Positions 13,926-23,325 of a stretch of DNA of 39,989 nt are shown here, piece by piece. The notes beneath the pieces were generated by a model. It did no database searches. It was not told the origin of the DNA and worked only from the letters and a program-made list of their open reading frames with translations. Position numbers and translations under genes: made by a program. This DNA comes from JAISFI01 sp031553775 (GTDB taxonomy: Bacteria; Bacteroidota; Bacteroidia; Bacteroidales; Azobacteroidaceae): assembly GCA_031553775.1 (NCBI GenBank), contig JAVBLA010000074.1:1-39989 (forward strand), read 5' to 3'. The stretch's first letter is position 1, and every line of letters starts with the position of its first letter.

Positions 13926-15812
13926 TTATTCGATCGTTAACGTTCTTCCTTTCGGATATTTGACCTTATACTTCAATTCAAATTCATTTTTCTTCAAGGG
14001 CTGCACCTCAAATTTCCATTTCATTTCTCCTGTTTCTTTATTGAGGACAGCTCCGGAGAGATTTTCTGGACTCACTTCAATTTCCTGTACCGTAGAAACC
14101 GGGATCTGGTCGAACAATACCATGGAAATGGGCTGGGATTTGTTGTTTTTGACACTTATTTTCCACCCGCGGGTACTTTCCGACTTACTGGCTAAAAATT
14201 TCTGCGAAGTATATTCTTTGATTTTTTCCCGTTGTACGGATACATTCTTATCCCTTCCCAGCGAAATATTCAGTGTGTCGCTTGAATAACGTACATCCAG
14301 GATCGTTTTTCCGATATAGGTGTTCTCGAAGAAAATATTGGCTTCTCCTTCCAGCAAGTTGTACTGTTCCCAGTCCGGAATATTAGCTAATAAGAAAGCA
14401 TCTTTGTCTATTTTGGGAATACAATAATATTCATAGGAAGCAGGAATGGAGTAATGCGCCATTTCCACGGTCGTATTTTTATTCCCGGAAAGGATGGTGT
14501 AGGGTGTTTGAATGTTGAATTCTACAGATGTTTGGTTTTCCGCTTGCTCTACGGGAACCGGAAACGCTTTGCTTTTTTCCTGTATGCTGCTGGATCCTCT
14601 GACTTGAATCACTGATGCCCTTTCTGCCAAGGAATCGGATAAAAATTTCTGTTGAACTCCATATCCCACCACAACCACTTCATTCAGAACTTTCTCATCT
14701 TCTTCCATAACAATATGCATATAACCGTTCGAGATTGGCCGCGTTTGTGTTTTCATACCTACATAAGAAAATGTAAGCTCTCCTCCTTCCGATGGAATTG
14801 CCAGACTGAACTTTCCATCCATATCGGTCACGGTTCCGATTGTAGAACCTTTGATCGTAATACTTACTCCGATAAGGCTTTCACCGGATGTATCTACAAT
14901 AGTTCCCCTTACCAGATTTGACAGGTCATTGCCGTCATAGCGGGGAGGTCTGGAATAGTAATCCAGATAATAAGTTCTCAATTTGGGAATCACATTTCCC
15001 AATCCCGGATTTACGGACGATATTTTCATCTGTACATTTTTCCAGTCTTCTTTGGTTTGTTGAATGATATTGGCTTTATAGACAAGTCCTATTGGTTCCG
15101 AAATACTTTTGGCCCGGATATCGTACGATGGATACCAACCGGCGTTGTTTACAAAATACGATAGTTCTATAGGTATTCTGACTGCTGATTTGCATTCCAC
15201 CTGCAGAAGAACTTCGCCCGAAGGTTCTATTTTGGTATTTCCGGCAGTACTTAATCGCCTGTCTAAACTGTTTTTTTCATCGGAAAGTTTTTTGATCTTT
15301 TTTTCCGTTTCCAGTTCTTTCATTTTTAATTCGGAAATCCGCTCCCCATAATAAACAGATGCCGCTTTCAGATTCACAATATTGACTCCTTCTGCTCCGC
15401 CGATCTTCTTGTTTTCCCGGATGAAAGCCAATTCTTCGCTAATGATTTCCTTGTTTGTATTCTCCACCTTGATTTTTTCTCCCAGCTCTTTCAGTTGCTT
15501 AAACAACTGCTCACTTTCTACCGATTGTTTCAGGCTATCGGAGTAATTTAACTGGTAATTTACCGATAATACGGTTATTTCACCATCGGCTTTGAACTGT
15601 ACACTTTGGGAATCGATAAACGGAGAGATACCGGTTATCCGTACTATAGACCTTCCTGCCGGAAAATTAGCCGATGTTTTCCGGGTAATCTGTGCTCCTT
15701 TGATAAAGACCGTTACATCCGATACTTCTGTTTTCAACACAATGTCTTTTTTCTCCTGAGCTGTTAACGACAGGCAAAAAAACAGGCAAAATAAAAAAGC
15801 AATCCTTTTCAT
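13926..15812 (-). CDS. MuiA-family protein (DUF4140/DUF4139) with carboxypeptidase-regulatory-like insert
   Basis: 628 residues from the ATG at 15812. The frame is open to 15881, but only the internal Met gives a signal peptide (MKRIAFLFCLFFCLSLTAQ). The N-terminal DUF4140 is at about residues 28-90, a coiled coil at about 92-190, and DUF4139 from about 205 to the end. Residues about 300-372 are a CarboxypepD_reg-like domain (VRGTIVDTSGESLIGVSI ... TVTDMDGKFSL). This is followed by LNEVVVVGYG, a motif typical of SusC-type TonB-dependent transporter plugs. Role unknown; family members are exported and linked by name to mucoidy inhibition. It faces the rubrerythrin gene across a shared terminator. 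Confidence 0.82.
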   Translation of the reverse strand: MKRIAFLFCLFFCLSLTAQEKKDIVLKTEVSDVTVFIKGAQITRKTSANFPAGRSIVRITGISPFIDSQSVQFKADGEITVLSVNYQLNYSDSLKQSVESEQLFKQLKELGEKIKVENTNKEIISEELAFIRENKKIGGAEGVNIVNLKAASVYYGERISELKMKELETEKKIKKLSDEKNSLDRRLSTAGNTKIEPSGEVLLQVECKSAVRIPIELSYFVNNAGWYPSYDIRAKSISEPIGLVYKANIIQQTKEDWKNVQMKISSVNPGLGNVIPKLRTYYLDYYSRPPRYDGNDLSNLVRGTIVDTSGESLIGVSITIKGSTIGTVTDMDGKFSLAIPSEGGELTFSYVGMKTQTRPISNGYMHIVMEEDEKVLNEVVVVGYGVQQKFLSDSLAERASVIQVRGSSSIQEKSKAFPVPVEQAENQTSVEFNIQTPYTILSGNKNTTVEMAHYSIPASYEYYCIPKIDKDAFLLANIPDWEQYNLLEGEANIFFENTYIGKTILDVRYSSDTLNISLGRDKNVSVQREKIKEYTSQKFLASKSESTRGWKISVKNNKSQPISMVLFDQIPVSTVQEIEVSPENLSGAVLNKETGEMKWKFEVQPLKKNEFELKYKVKYPKGRTLTIE

Positions 15813-16043
15813 AAGATATAAATTAAAGTTTGATAAATTTAGTCGTTTATCTTTTAGATGAATTTTCCGGATAAATTCCATAATTGAATATAAATTTTTC
15901 TTTACCTTTGAAACTCATTCGGAGTTAAAAATTGAGAATCAGAATCCTTCTGTAAAGCTTTTTCTGTTATACTCCATAATTAATAGAAAACCGCTTAAAC
16001 AAACCGCTTAATTCTTAACTCTTAATTCTAAAATGCGAAAAAT

Positions 16044-16469
16044 ATGAAAACAATTCAGGATTGCATCCGCTTTACAAATGAGAATCCGGTTTGCTATTTA
16101 GCTACGGTAGAAGATGATCAACCCCGTGTTAGAGCTTTAGGCATGTGGTTTGCCGATGAAACCGGCTTTTATTTCCAGACAGCATCATTGAAAGAAATTC
16201 CTGGACAGTTGGCAGGAAGTCCGAAAGTTGAAGCTTGTTTTTACAAGCACGAAGGAACTACCGGTACAATGTTAAGGGTTGCCGGAAAAACGGAGTTTAT
16301 AACCGACCATTCTATGAAAGAAAAGGCGTTAGCCGACAGGCCTTTTCTGAAAATTTTTGGTTTAACGGCTAATAGCCCGGAACTGATTATTTTCCGCATC
16401 TCTCATGGCGAAGCGCATTTCTGGACAATGGAAGATAATTTGAAGCCGAAAGAGATTATTAGATTCTAA
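16044..16469 (+). CDS. pyridoxamine 5'-phosphate oxidase-like flavoprotein
   Basis: 141 residues, the usual length of the small PNPOx-like split-barrel proteins. It contains NPVCYLATVEDDQPRVRALG near the N-terminus and FYFQTASLKEI, which form the FMN-binding barrel pattern. Such proteins bind FMN, F420 or haem in the cytoplasm and act as oxidoreductases of largely unknown substrate. It lacks the C-terminal part of true PdxH, so vitamin B6 synthesis is unlikely. The upstream region contains TACCTTTG (15903-15910), a possible -7 element, but 134 bases away, and the dispersed TTAACTCTTAATTC repeat. Confidence 0.78.
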   Translation: MKTIQDCIRFTNENPVCYLATVEDDQPRVRALGMWFADETGFYFQTASLKEIPGQLAGSPKVEACFYKHEGTTGTMLRVAGKTEFITDHSMKEKALADRPFLKIFGLTANSPELIIFRISHGEAHFWTMEDNLKPKEIIRF

Positions 16470-16913
16470 TGAGAAGATTTTCCTGACTTATAGAAATAAG
16501 AAAATAGAAGGAGTGTCAAAAGTGAGATGATAACAAAATCTACGATCGACACTCCTCTCTTATTTATTAAATGGATGCGTAAAAGCTTGTTTTTTGTTTT
16601 TTATAATTTTACTCTGCCCTAAATCTTAACTTATAGGTTGCTGAAAACTATTTTCAGAGGATTTCCTGTAATATATTTTGCCTGTTTTTTCTCTTACTTT
16701 CCTTTTTACTCTTAACCTGAAAACCTTTTATTCTCCTGTAATCAAAAATAAAAAATGAAAATAATGATATCGGATGTTGTTGACGAATAATAACTGTATT
16801 TATTATTTTTTTACAAAAATAACTCAGTATGTATTTGAGGATGAACCGTTCTACATATGATATAGTCAAAGCGAGATTCAAAATTTATAACCAATTAATT
16901 AAATTCAACAAAC
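16470..16913 (+). other. non-coding spacer with two hairpins
   Basis: An inverted repeat AGGAGTGTC (16509-16517)/GACACTCCT (16548-16556) with a 30-base loop and T-rich tail probably terminates the upstream gene. A small hairpin CTGAAAA-CTA-TTTTCAG lies at 16641-16657. The rest is AT-rich with no credible gene. Confidence 0.5.
16509..16565 (+). terminator. probable terminator after the PNPOx-like gene
   Basis: A 9-bp perfect stem (AGGAGTGTC with GACACTCCT) is followed by a TC/T-rich tract. The loop is long (30 bases), so confidence is moderate. Confidence 0.45.
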
Positions 16914-18077
16914 ATGAAACACGTTACTTCTTTATTATTGGCCTTCGTAATCGTTTTGTTTACAGGCATTTCATTAACAGTCAACGCACAACTTCCGGAA
17001 GTTGGAGTCGAGTATTACATCGAAAACGGCTGTATGCCGAAGCAGAATAACGGAATAGAAAGAACCGGATTGCTGGTTACGGATGCCAGTGCGGCAGATG
17101 TAAATATTACGGTAGACAACTGGAATATTATACAAAACAAGGGCAAGCAGATCTGGACCGTTACTTCAGAGGGGTATATTGTCAATACGCTTTCCGGCAG
17201 GAAACTTGTAATGGGTTCGAATAGCAAATATTCAACCAATGACACGGGTGCTAAATTTACATTTGCAGCCTTGTCTTCCCCGGAAGGATTTGTCACGATA
17301 ACACGCGAGGGGCAGAGTACTAATAAATTCAGCGCATATAACGGACCAAGCGGTTGGAATCTTTTTGACCAGTCTAAACCGGGATTTGAAGAAGACGGGA
17401 CATCCGAAGGCAGCCCCCGTGCGTGGAAGTTTATCCCGGTTGCCGAATATGAATCCCGGTATCCGATCCTTTCCACAGAGACTGTTGAAAAATGGTATTT
17501 TATCAACAATTGCACAAAAACAGGAAAAGTACTGGCAGTCAGTGGGACCAGCCTGGCCCTGGAAGATAAAAGCCCTGCCACAGATCCGAAAGAGCAATTA
17601 TGGAAAGTGGTAGCCGCCTCAGGAGACAACAAAGTTTATTTCATCAATAAATCGACCGGACAATATCTCGGCCGGTCAGGAAGTGCTCCGGCGCTGCTTG
17701 CAACAGCACCCACCGTTCCCTTAGCTATTAAAGTAGTGCGTGGGGATGAATTTTCCCTTACCTGGAGAGATGACGACGGAAGACCTTCCATCGTAGCCAA
17801 CGCGATTAGCAATGCCATTGTTACCGGGGAACCTTATTATAAAGTGGAAGGAACCACCTGGTATTTCAACCCGGCCACCCAAACCTCCATGGCAGAGCTG
17901 TTGTTAGATCAGCTACAGGTGTATGCCCGGGATGGATACATCCGGTTAGTAAACAGCCACGAACCCTTTGAGGTCTACTCTGTTACCGGCAATAAAAAGA
18001 ATGCCGCACAAAAACTCTCTCCCGGCGTCTATATTGTCAAAGTTGCAGGTCAAACGGTTAAAGTATCCGTGAAATAA
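16914..18077 (+). CDS. secreted carbohydrate-binding-like protein with T9SS-type tail
   Basis: 387 residues with a signal peptide ending in VNAQ (about residue 26). The mature region appears to contain two beta-trefoil/ricin-like units (residues about 30-175 and 190-320), judged from repeated features such as QIWTVTSEGYIVNTLSGRKL and QLWKVVAASGDNKVYFINKSTGQYLG. The last 40 residues (FEVYSVTGNKKNAA ... LSPGVYIVKVAGQTVKV) resemble a type A sorting domain of the type 9 secretion system. The whole mature protein is paralogous to the C-terminal half of the adjacent sulfatase, 7 bases downstream, so the two probably form an operon and bind the same glycan. Confidence 0.65.
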   Translation: MKHVTSLLLAFVIVLFTGISLTVNAQLPEVGVEYYIENGCMPKQNNGIERTGLLVTDASAADVNITVDNWNIIQNKGKQIWTVTSEGYIVNTLSGRKLVMGSNSKYSTNDTGAKFTFAALSSPEGFVTITREGQSTNKFSAYNGPSGWNLFDQSKPGFEEDGTSEGSPRAWKFIPVAEYESRYPILSTETVEKWYFINNCTKTGKVLAVSGTSLALEDKSPATDPKEQLWKVVAASGDNKVYFINKSTGQYLGRSGSAPALLATAPTVPLAIKVVRGDEFSLTWRDDDGRPSIVANAISNAIVTGEPYYKVEGTTWYFNPATQTSMAELLLDQLQVYARDGYIRLVNSHEPFEVYSVTGNKKNAAQKLSPGVYIVKVAGQTVKVSVK

Positions 18078-18084
18078 AACACTT

Positions 18085-20604
18085 ATGATTAAAAATATTC
18101 ATAAACCATGGTTATGCCTGCTTCCCCTGGCAGGCATAACTGCCGGCTCATCCATAGAGGCATTGGCAGCAGATGCGGCTCCCAATATTATCTATATATT
18201 AGCCGATGATCTGGGTTATAGTGATTTAAGCTGTTACGGCCAGGCCAAATTCAGGACGCCGAATATCGATTCCCTGTGTTCCCAGGGCCTTAAATTCACC
18301 AACCATTATTCCGGCTGTACCGTCAGTGCCCCGTCCCGCTGTTCTTTAATGACCGGGCTGCATACCGGACACACCCCTATCCGTGGCAATGCAGGCGAAT
18401 ACGTGGGCGGTTTGGAATTCGACACCTCCTTGCCGGCCTCTTATGTCACGATCGCAGAATGCCTGAAAGAGAAGAACTATGCCACCGCCTGTGTCGGTAA
18501 ATGGGGGATGGGTGGACCTGGCCGGCCGGGACATCCGAATAACCAGGGCTTCGATTACTTTTACGGGCACCTGGGGCAAGGCCATGCCCATTTCTCCTAT
18601 CCGCAATTCCTGTATGAAAATCAAACCCAGGTGGTATTGAACAAGTCTACATATGCCCAGGATTTATTCCTGGAAAAAGCAAGCAATTTTATTACTGCCA
18701 ACAAAGATAAACCCTTCTTCCTGTTCTTTTCCGTAACCATTCCCCATGCGGAACTGGTAGTCCCGGAAGAATATGCCACTCCTTTTGTCGGTACATTCGA
18801 CGATCAGCCCTGGCCCAGTAACGGACACTATGGCTATACACCGCATAAACATGCCTCTTTTGCCGGGATGATCAGCCGTCTGGACGGTGATGTAGGTAAA
18901 ATACGGAAACTGCTGGAAGATTTGGGTATCGATAAAAATACGCTGATTATCTTTACCTCCGATAACGGTCCGCACGCAGAAGGAGGAGCCGACCCCGATT
19001 TTTTCAAAGTGACCGGTGGACTGAAAGGGATCAAGCGGGACCTGTACGAAGGAGGGGTTCGTGTACCGATGATTGCATACTGGCCGCAGACAATTGCCCG
19101 GGACCGTACCAGTGACCATATTTCCGCCTTTTGGGATGTACTTCCTACTTTTTGTGATTTGTCGGGAGCAACTACACCTACCGGTTTAGACGGGATTTCT
19201 TTCAAGCCGGAATTATTGGGAGATGTTCAGACAAAAAAACATGAATATATTTATTTCGAGTTTCATGAAACCCCCAGCCAGTCCGTAAGAAAAGGAAATT
19301 GGAAAGCAATCCGTAAAAATGTGAAAACCACACCGGTGATGGAATTGTACGATTTATCGGTAGACCCCACAGAAAGCAACAATATTGCCGCCCAATACCC
19401 GGCCATTGTGGCTGAAATGAAAAATATCATGATAGGGGCACGAACCAACGACACCCAATGGACATTTCCAGAGGAAACGATTGTAGAGCCTCCTGTAGAT
19501 GCAGAAATTGAAAGAGGTGTGGAATTCTACATTGAAAACGGTTGCATGCCGAAACAGAATAACGGAATCGAAAGAACGGGACTGCTGGTTACCGATGCCG
19601 ATGCCGCAGGGACGAATATCACGGTCGATATCTGGAATATTATCCAAAACAGGAATAAACAGATCTGGACGGTAACATCAGAAGGTTATATTGTTAACAA
19701 AGCTTCCGGCCGGAAAATCGGGATGGGCTCGAACAGCAAATACACCACCAACGATACCGGTGCCAAATTCACATTCGGCACATTGTCCACCCCGGAAGGA
19801 TATGTAACCATTACCTGCGAAGGGCAGAGCGACAATAAGTTCAGCGCCTATAACAGTGGAAACGGCTGGAACATTTTTGACCAGTCGAAACCTGCGTTTG
19901 AAGGAGATGCCGGTTATGAAGGCAGTCCCCGCGCCTGGAAATTCATTCCGGTTGCCGAATACGAACAACGGCCGTATCCGTTCCTGTCCAAAGACGGGGA
20001 AGCGGAGAGATGGTACCTGATCGCCAATTGCACAAAAGCAGGTAAAGTGCTTTCCACCACCGGGACATCCGGCTTGGAACTGACAGAGGGAGATGCCCAG
20101 AATACACTGGAGAGTCAATTATGGAAAGTAGTTGCAGCATCGGGAGATAATAAAGTGTATGTGATTAATAAAGAAACCGGAAGATACATCTCCAAATCCG
20201 GGAGTTCGGCTGTGGTCATGCAGGCCGGTGCTCCGGCAGTTCCGTTGACAATCAAGGGAGTCAGGAATAATGAATTATCCCTGACCTGGCGTGACAGTGA
20301 CGGAAGAACTTCTGTTGTTGCCCATGCAGCCACCAATGTCATCCAACAGGGGGAGCCTTATTACAAAACGGAAGGGACTACCTGGCGTTTTGTACCTGTA
20401 GGCGATCCAACGAATATCAGCCAGGTGATCACTGCCGGGAATATTTCTGTTTATATAAACGACCGGTATGTCAGGCTGGAAGGAGGCCGTCCCTTTGAGT
20501 TATATCATCTGAACGGAATGCTGATCCCTTCCGACCGACAACTCTCTCCGGGGGTTTATGTGGTTAAAGTGGATCATCAGGCTATAAAAATTTATATTCG
20601 GTAA
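18085..20604 (+). CDS. sulfatase fused to carbohydrate-binding-like module and T9SS-type tail
   Basis: 839 residues. A signal peptide (about 1-29) is followed by an S1-type sulfatase domain (about 33-465): ILADDLGY supplies metal ligands D41/D42. S81-A-P-S-R is the serine version of the formylglycine motif, matured in anaerobes by a radical-SAM anSME enzyme. SDNGPHAEGG is the second metal motif. Residues about 477-839 copy the mature protein encoded just upstream, including the sorting-like tail (FELYHLNG ... LSPGVYVVKVDHQ). The fusion should target the enzyme to its sulfated glycan and possibly to the cell surface. Arylsulfatase-type substrate cannot be told from the sequence. Confidence 0.85.
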   Translation: MIKNIHKPWLCLLPLAGITAGSSIEALAADAAPNIIYILADDLGYSDLSCYGQAKFRTPNIDSLCSQGLKFTNHYSGCTVSAPSRCSLMTGLHTGHTPIRGNAGEYVGGLEFDTSLPASYVTIAECLKEKNYATACVGKWGMGGPGRPGHPNNQGFDYFYGHLGQGHAHFSYPQFLYENQTQVVLNKSTYAQDLFLEKASNFITANKDKPFFLFFSVTIPHAELVVPEEYATPFVGTFDDQPWPSNGHYGYTPHKHASFAGMISRLDGDVGKIRKLLEDLGIDKNTLIIFTSDNGPHAEGGADPDFFKVTGGLKGIKRDLYEGGVRVPMIAYWPQTIARDRTSDHISAFWDVLPTFCDLSGATTPTGLDGISFKPELLGDVQTKKHEYIYFEFHETPSQSVRKGNWKAIRKNVKTTPVMELYDLSVDPTESNNIAAQYPAIVAEMKNIMIGARTNDTQWTFPEETIVEPPVDAEIERGVEFYIENGCMPKQNNGIERTGLLVTDADAAGTNITVDIWNIIQNRNKQIWTVTSEGYIVNKASGRKIGMGSNSKYTTNDTGAKFTFGTLSTPEGYVTITCEGQSDNKFSAYNSGNGWNIFDQSKPAFEGDAGYEGSPRAWKFIPVAEYEQRPYPFLSKDGEAERWYLIANCTKAGKVLSTTGTSGLELTEGDAQNTLESQLWKVVAASGDNKVYVINKETGRYISKSGSSAVVMQAGAPAVPLTIKGVRNNELSLTWRDSDGRTSVVAHAATNVIQQGEPYYKTEGTTWRFVPVGDPTNISQVITAGNISVYINDRYVRLEGGRPFELYHLNGMLIPSDRQLSPGVYVVKVDHQAIKIYIR

Positions 20605-20943
20605 GTAAAACACCTTAATGGCTTTAGCGCCGGTCTGAAAGGTTTATCTCAAGTATCTTATGAATGCCGGTTGAAAATGAACGGATGGAAGACTACCAGT
20701 CCATTTATTAGTACTGTAATGGGAATTGAAGAAAATTTTCTGTTACGGTTTGGAGATGTGAATATAGATCCCAATCAACTCCAGTTAGCCGGAGGAGGTT
20801 ATCCGGCTACACCAGGACTGATTGCCTACTGGAAATTTAATGAAGGTACCGGCTCTAGCATTAAAGATTACGGGCCGAATAACTTTACATATAGTTTGTC
20901 TGGAGCTCCAACTTGGGTGGCGGGAGTGAAATGCCCGGAATAA
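20605..20943 (+). pseudogene. remnant of a DUF1735/LamG-domain protein gene
   Basis: Directly after the sulfatase stop an open frame encodes GLSQVSYECRLKMNGWK ... FGDVNIDPNQLQLAGGG, the opening of a LamG (concanavalin-like) domain. It then jumps to PGLIAYWKFNEGTGSS ... WVAGVKCPE, the normal C-terminus of Bacteroidales DUF1735/LamG proteins. There is no signal peptide and no proper start; the first ATG is 20677, inside the domain. The middle of the LamG domain appears deleted. Intact relatives are surface glycan-binding proteins in glycan-utilisation loci. Family assignment is from memory of the motif order. A perfect terminator follows. Confidence 0.6.
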
Positions 20944-20960
20944 TAAATAGTAAAAAAATG

Positions 20961-21000
20961 ATCAGACAGGAGATGCATTTTCTCCTGTCTGATTTTTTTT
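20961..21000 (+). terminator. strong intrinsic terminator
   Basis: ATCAGACAGGAGA (20961-20973) pairs over 13 bp without mismatch with TCTCCTGTCTGAT (20981-20993) around a 7-base loop, followed by a T-run to 21000. It ends the lectin-sulfatase-LamG remnant transcript. Confidence 0.92.
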
Positions 21001-21016
21001 ATAGTATATCTATTTG

Positions 21017-21024
21017 TACTTTTG
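21017..21024 (+). promoter_or_regulatory. -7 promoter element for the GH92 gene
   Basis: TACTTTTG fits TAnnTTTG. The -33 position, 20 bases upstream, is a TTTT stretch within the preceding terminator tail. It lies 40 bases before the start codon. Confidence 0.55.
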
Positions 21025-21064
21025 CAATTCTGGTAGAAAAATATCATATTGCTGCTTTTAACAT

Positions 21065-23314
21065 ATGAAGAAAAGAATTATAATATTGGCTTTATCCTGT
21101 TTTGCTGTATCTTCTCTGATTGCACAATCCCTTCCGGTAGATTACGTCAATCCGTTTATTGGTACCACTAATTTCGGTACCACTAATCCGGGAGCCATAT
21201 GCCCCAGAGGATTTATGTCCGTAACACCATTCAATGTAATGGGTTCGGAAGACAATAAATACGATAAGGATAATCGTTGGTGGTCTACTCCCTATTCATA
21301 TGAAAATTCTTATTTTACAGGCTATTCTCATGTTAATCTGAGTGGAGTGGGCTGTCCGGATATGGGAAGTCTTCTCTTGATGCCGGTGAGTGGAAAACTG
21401 GAGGTAGACTATACCCGTTACGGGAGTCCGTATAAAGAAGAAAAAGCAACGCCAGGGTATTATTCCAACTATCTTACTAAATATAATATTCTGACGGAAG
21501 TCAGCGCCACACTCCGTACAGGTATTACCCGGTTTACATTTCCCCAAGGGGAGAATCATATCCTCCTGAACCTGGGTGAGGGTTTAACGAATGAAACTGG
21601 CGCTATGCTACGTAAAGTCAGTGATACGGAAATTGAGGGGACAAAATTACTGGGAACGTTCTGTTACACGGAAAATCAGGCAGTTTTTCCGATCTATTTT
21701 GTGATGAAAATCGACAAAAAACCGCATCAGTCTGGCTATTGGAAATTTCAGCGTCCTGGAGCGGAATGGGAAAACGAATGGAATACCGATGCCGGAAAGT
21801 ATAAAATATATACCCGTTATGAAAAAGAAATGGCCGGGGACAATATCGGAGCCTGGTTCTCTTTCAATTGTGCAGCAGGAGAACAGATAACCGTTCAGAT
21901 GGGAGTTTCTTTTGTGAGTATGGAAAATGCACGGCTGAATCTGGAAGTTGAACAACCTATGGCAGATTTTGATCGGATTCGGCGAAATGCCCGCGAACAA
22001 TGGAATGAGAATCTTTCTTTACTTAAGGTGGAAGGAGGTACTTCTGATCAGAAGACTGTTTTTTATACGGCACTCTATCACATGATGATCCATCCTAACA
22101 TTCTACAGGACGTGAACGGGCAATATCCCGCTTATGAAAATCCGGAAATCAAAACAACTCAAGGTAACCGCTATACTGTTTTTTCCCTATGGGACACTTA
22201 TCGGAATATGCACCAGATGATGACTCTTCTTTTTCCTAAAGAACAACTGGAAATGGTTCGGACGATGGTCGATATGTATAAAGAATCGGGGTGGATGCCT
22301 AAGTGGGAATTGTATGGACGGGAGTCCTTTACTATGGAAGGAGATCCCACGATCCCGGTAATTGTTGATACATGGATGAAAGGCTTGCGTAATTTTGATG
22401 TGAATGCAGCCTACAACGCCATGTATAAGTCCGCTACTACTCCCGGTACCCGGAATAAACTGCGTCCGGACAACGACGATTATATGCGTCTGGGTTTTGT
22501 TCCGTTAAGGGAGCCGTTTGATAATTCAGTATCTCATGCCCTGGAATATTATGTGGCCGACTGGAATCTGGCTCAGTTTGCCAAAGCTTTGGGAAAAGAA
22601 GCAGATGCCAAACTGTTTCTGGCCCGTTCCATGAATTATAAGCATTATTATTCCAAAGAATACGGAACATTCCGCCCCCTCTTACCCGATGGTACATTTT
22701 ATTCCCCGTTTGATCCTGCCCTGGGTGCTGATTTTGAGCCCAATCCGGGATTTCATGAAGGAAGTGCATGGAATTATACTTTTGCCATCCCTTACGATGT
22801 GCCGGGTTTGATTCAGTTGATGGGAGGAAAGAAAAAATTCACAGAAAAATTACAATCTGTTTTTGATAAGGGATATTTTGATGTAACCAATGAACCGGAT
22901 ATCAATTATCCTCATTTTTTCTCCCAGATCAAAGGTGAAGAATGGAGAACCCAACAATTGGTACGACAGATCCTTGATTCGCATTTTACCAATGCCCCCG
23001 GAGGATTACCTGGTAACGACGATACGGGAACCATGTCAGGATGGGCTGTATTCAATATGATGGGATTCTATCCCGATTGCCCGGGAAGACCGGATTATAC
23101 AGTGACAACTCCCGTTTTCGATCAGATAACCATCTCCCTGGATCCGGCTTATTATCCTTCAGATAAACTGATAATAAGAACCGTAAAATCAGAAAATTCT
23201 ACGAATGCTTATATCAAAGAGATCAGAATCGACGGAAAGAAAAAAAATGGATTCCGGATTACTCACCAGGAATTGACAGGTGCTAAGGAGATTACTTATG
23301 TGTTAGGGAGCTAA
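21065..23314 (+). CDS. GH92-family exo-alpha-mannosidase
   Basis: 749 residues with a signal peptide (cleavage after LIAQ/S). GH92 enzymes are calcium-dependent inverting alpha-mannosidases trimming N-glycans or yeast mannan in the periplasm or at the surface. Family landmarks are: VNPFIGTTNFG near the N-terminus; FSLWDTYRNMHQMMTLLFP; HEGSAWNYTFAIPYD, with E565 in the position of the catalytic acid; and GNDDTGTMSGWAVF at 650-663, containing the paired Asp of the catalytic base/calcium region. The common form is EGNxWQY and GNEDxGxMSxW, so this is a diverged subtype and linkage specificity is uncertain. It has its own promoter after a terminator. The sulfatases on both sides suggest a sulfated, mannose-containing glycan. 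Confidence 0.88.
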   Translation: MKKRIIILALSCFAVSSLIAQSLPVDYVNPFIGTTNFGTTNPGAICPRGFMSVTPFNVMGSEDNKYDKDNRWWSTPYSYENSYFTGYSHVNLSGVGCPDMGSLLLMPVSGKLEVDYTRYGSPYKEEKATPGYYSNYLTKYNILTEVSATLRTGITRFTFPQGENHILLNLGEGLTNETGAMLRKVSDTEIEGTKLLGTFCYTENQAVFPIYFVMKIDKKPHQSGYWKFQRPGAEWENEWNTDAGKYKIYTRYEKEMAGDNIGAWFSFNCAAGEQITVQMGVSFVSMENARLNLEVEQPMADFDRIRRNAREQWNENLSLLKVEGGTSDQKTVFYTALYHMMIHPNILQDVNGQYPAYENPEIKTTQGNRYTVFSLWDTYRNMHQMMTLLFPKEQLEMVRTMVDMYKESGWMPKWELYGRESFTMEGDPTIPVIVDTWMKGLRNFDVNAAYNAMYKSATTPGTRNKLRPDNDDYMRLGFVPLREPFDNSVSHALEYYVADWNLAQFAKALGKEADAKLFLARSMNYKHYYSKEYGTFRPLLPDGTFYSPFDPALGADFEPNPGFHEGSAWNYTFAIPYDVPGLIQLMGGKKKFTEKLQSVFDKGYFDVTNEPDINYPHFFSQIKGEEWRTQQLVRQILDSHFTNAPGGLPGNDDTGTMSGWAVFNMMGFYPDCPGRPDYTVTTPVFDQITISLDPAYYPSDKLIIRTVKSENSTNAYIKEIRIDGKKKNGFRITHQELTGAKEITYVLGS

Positions 23315-23325
23315 GGAGAATTAAG

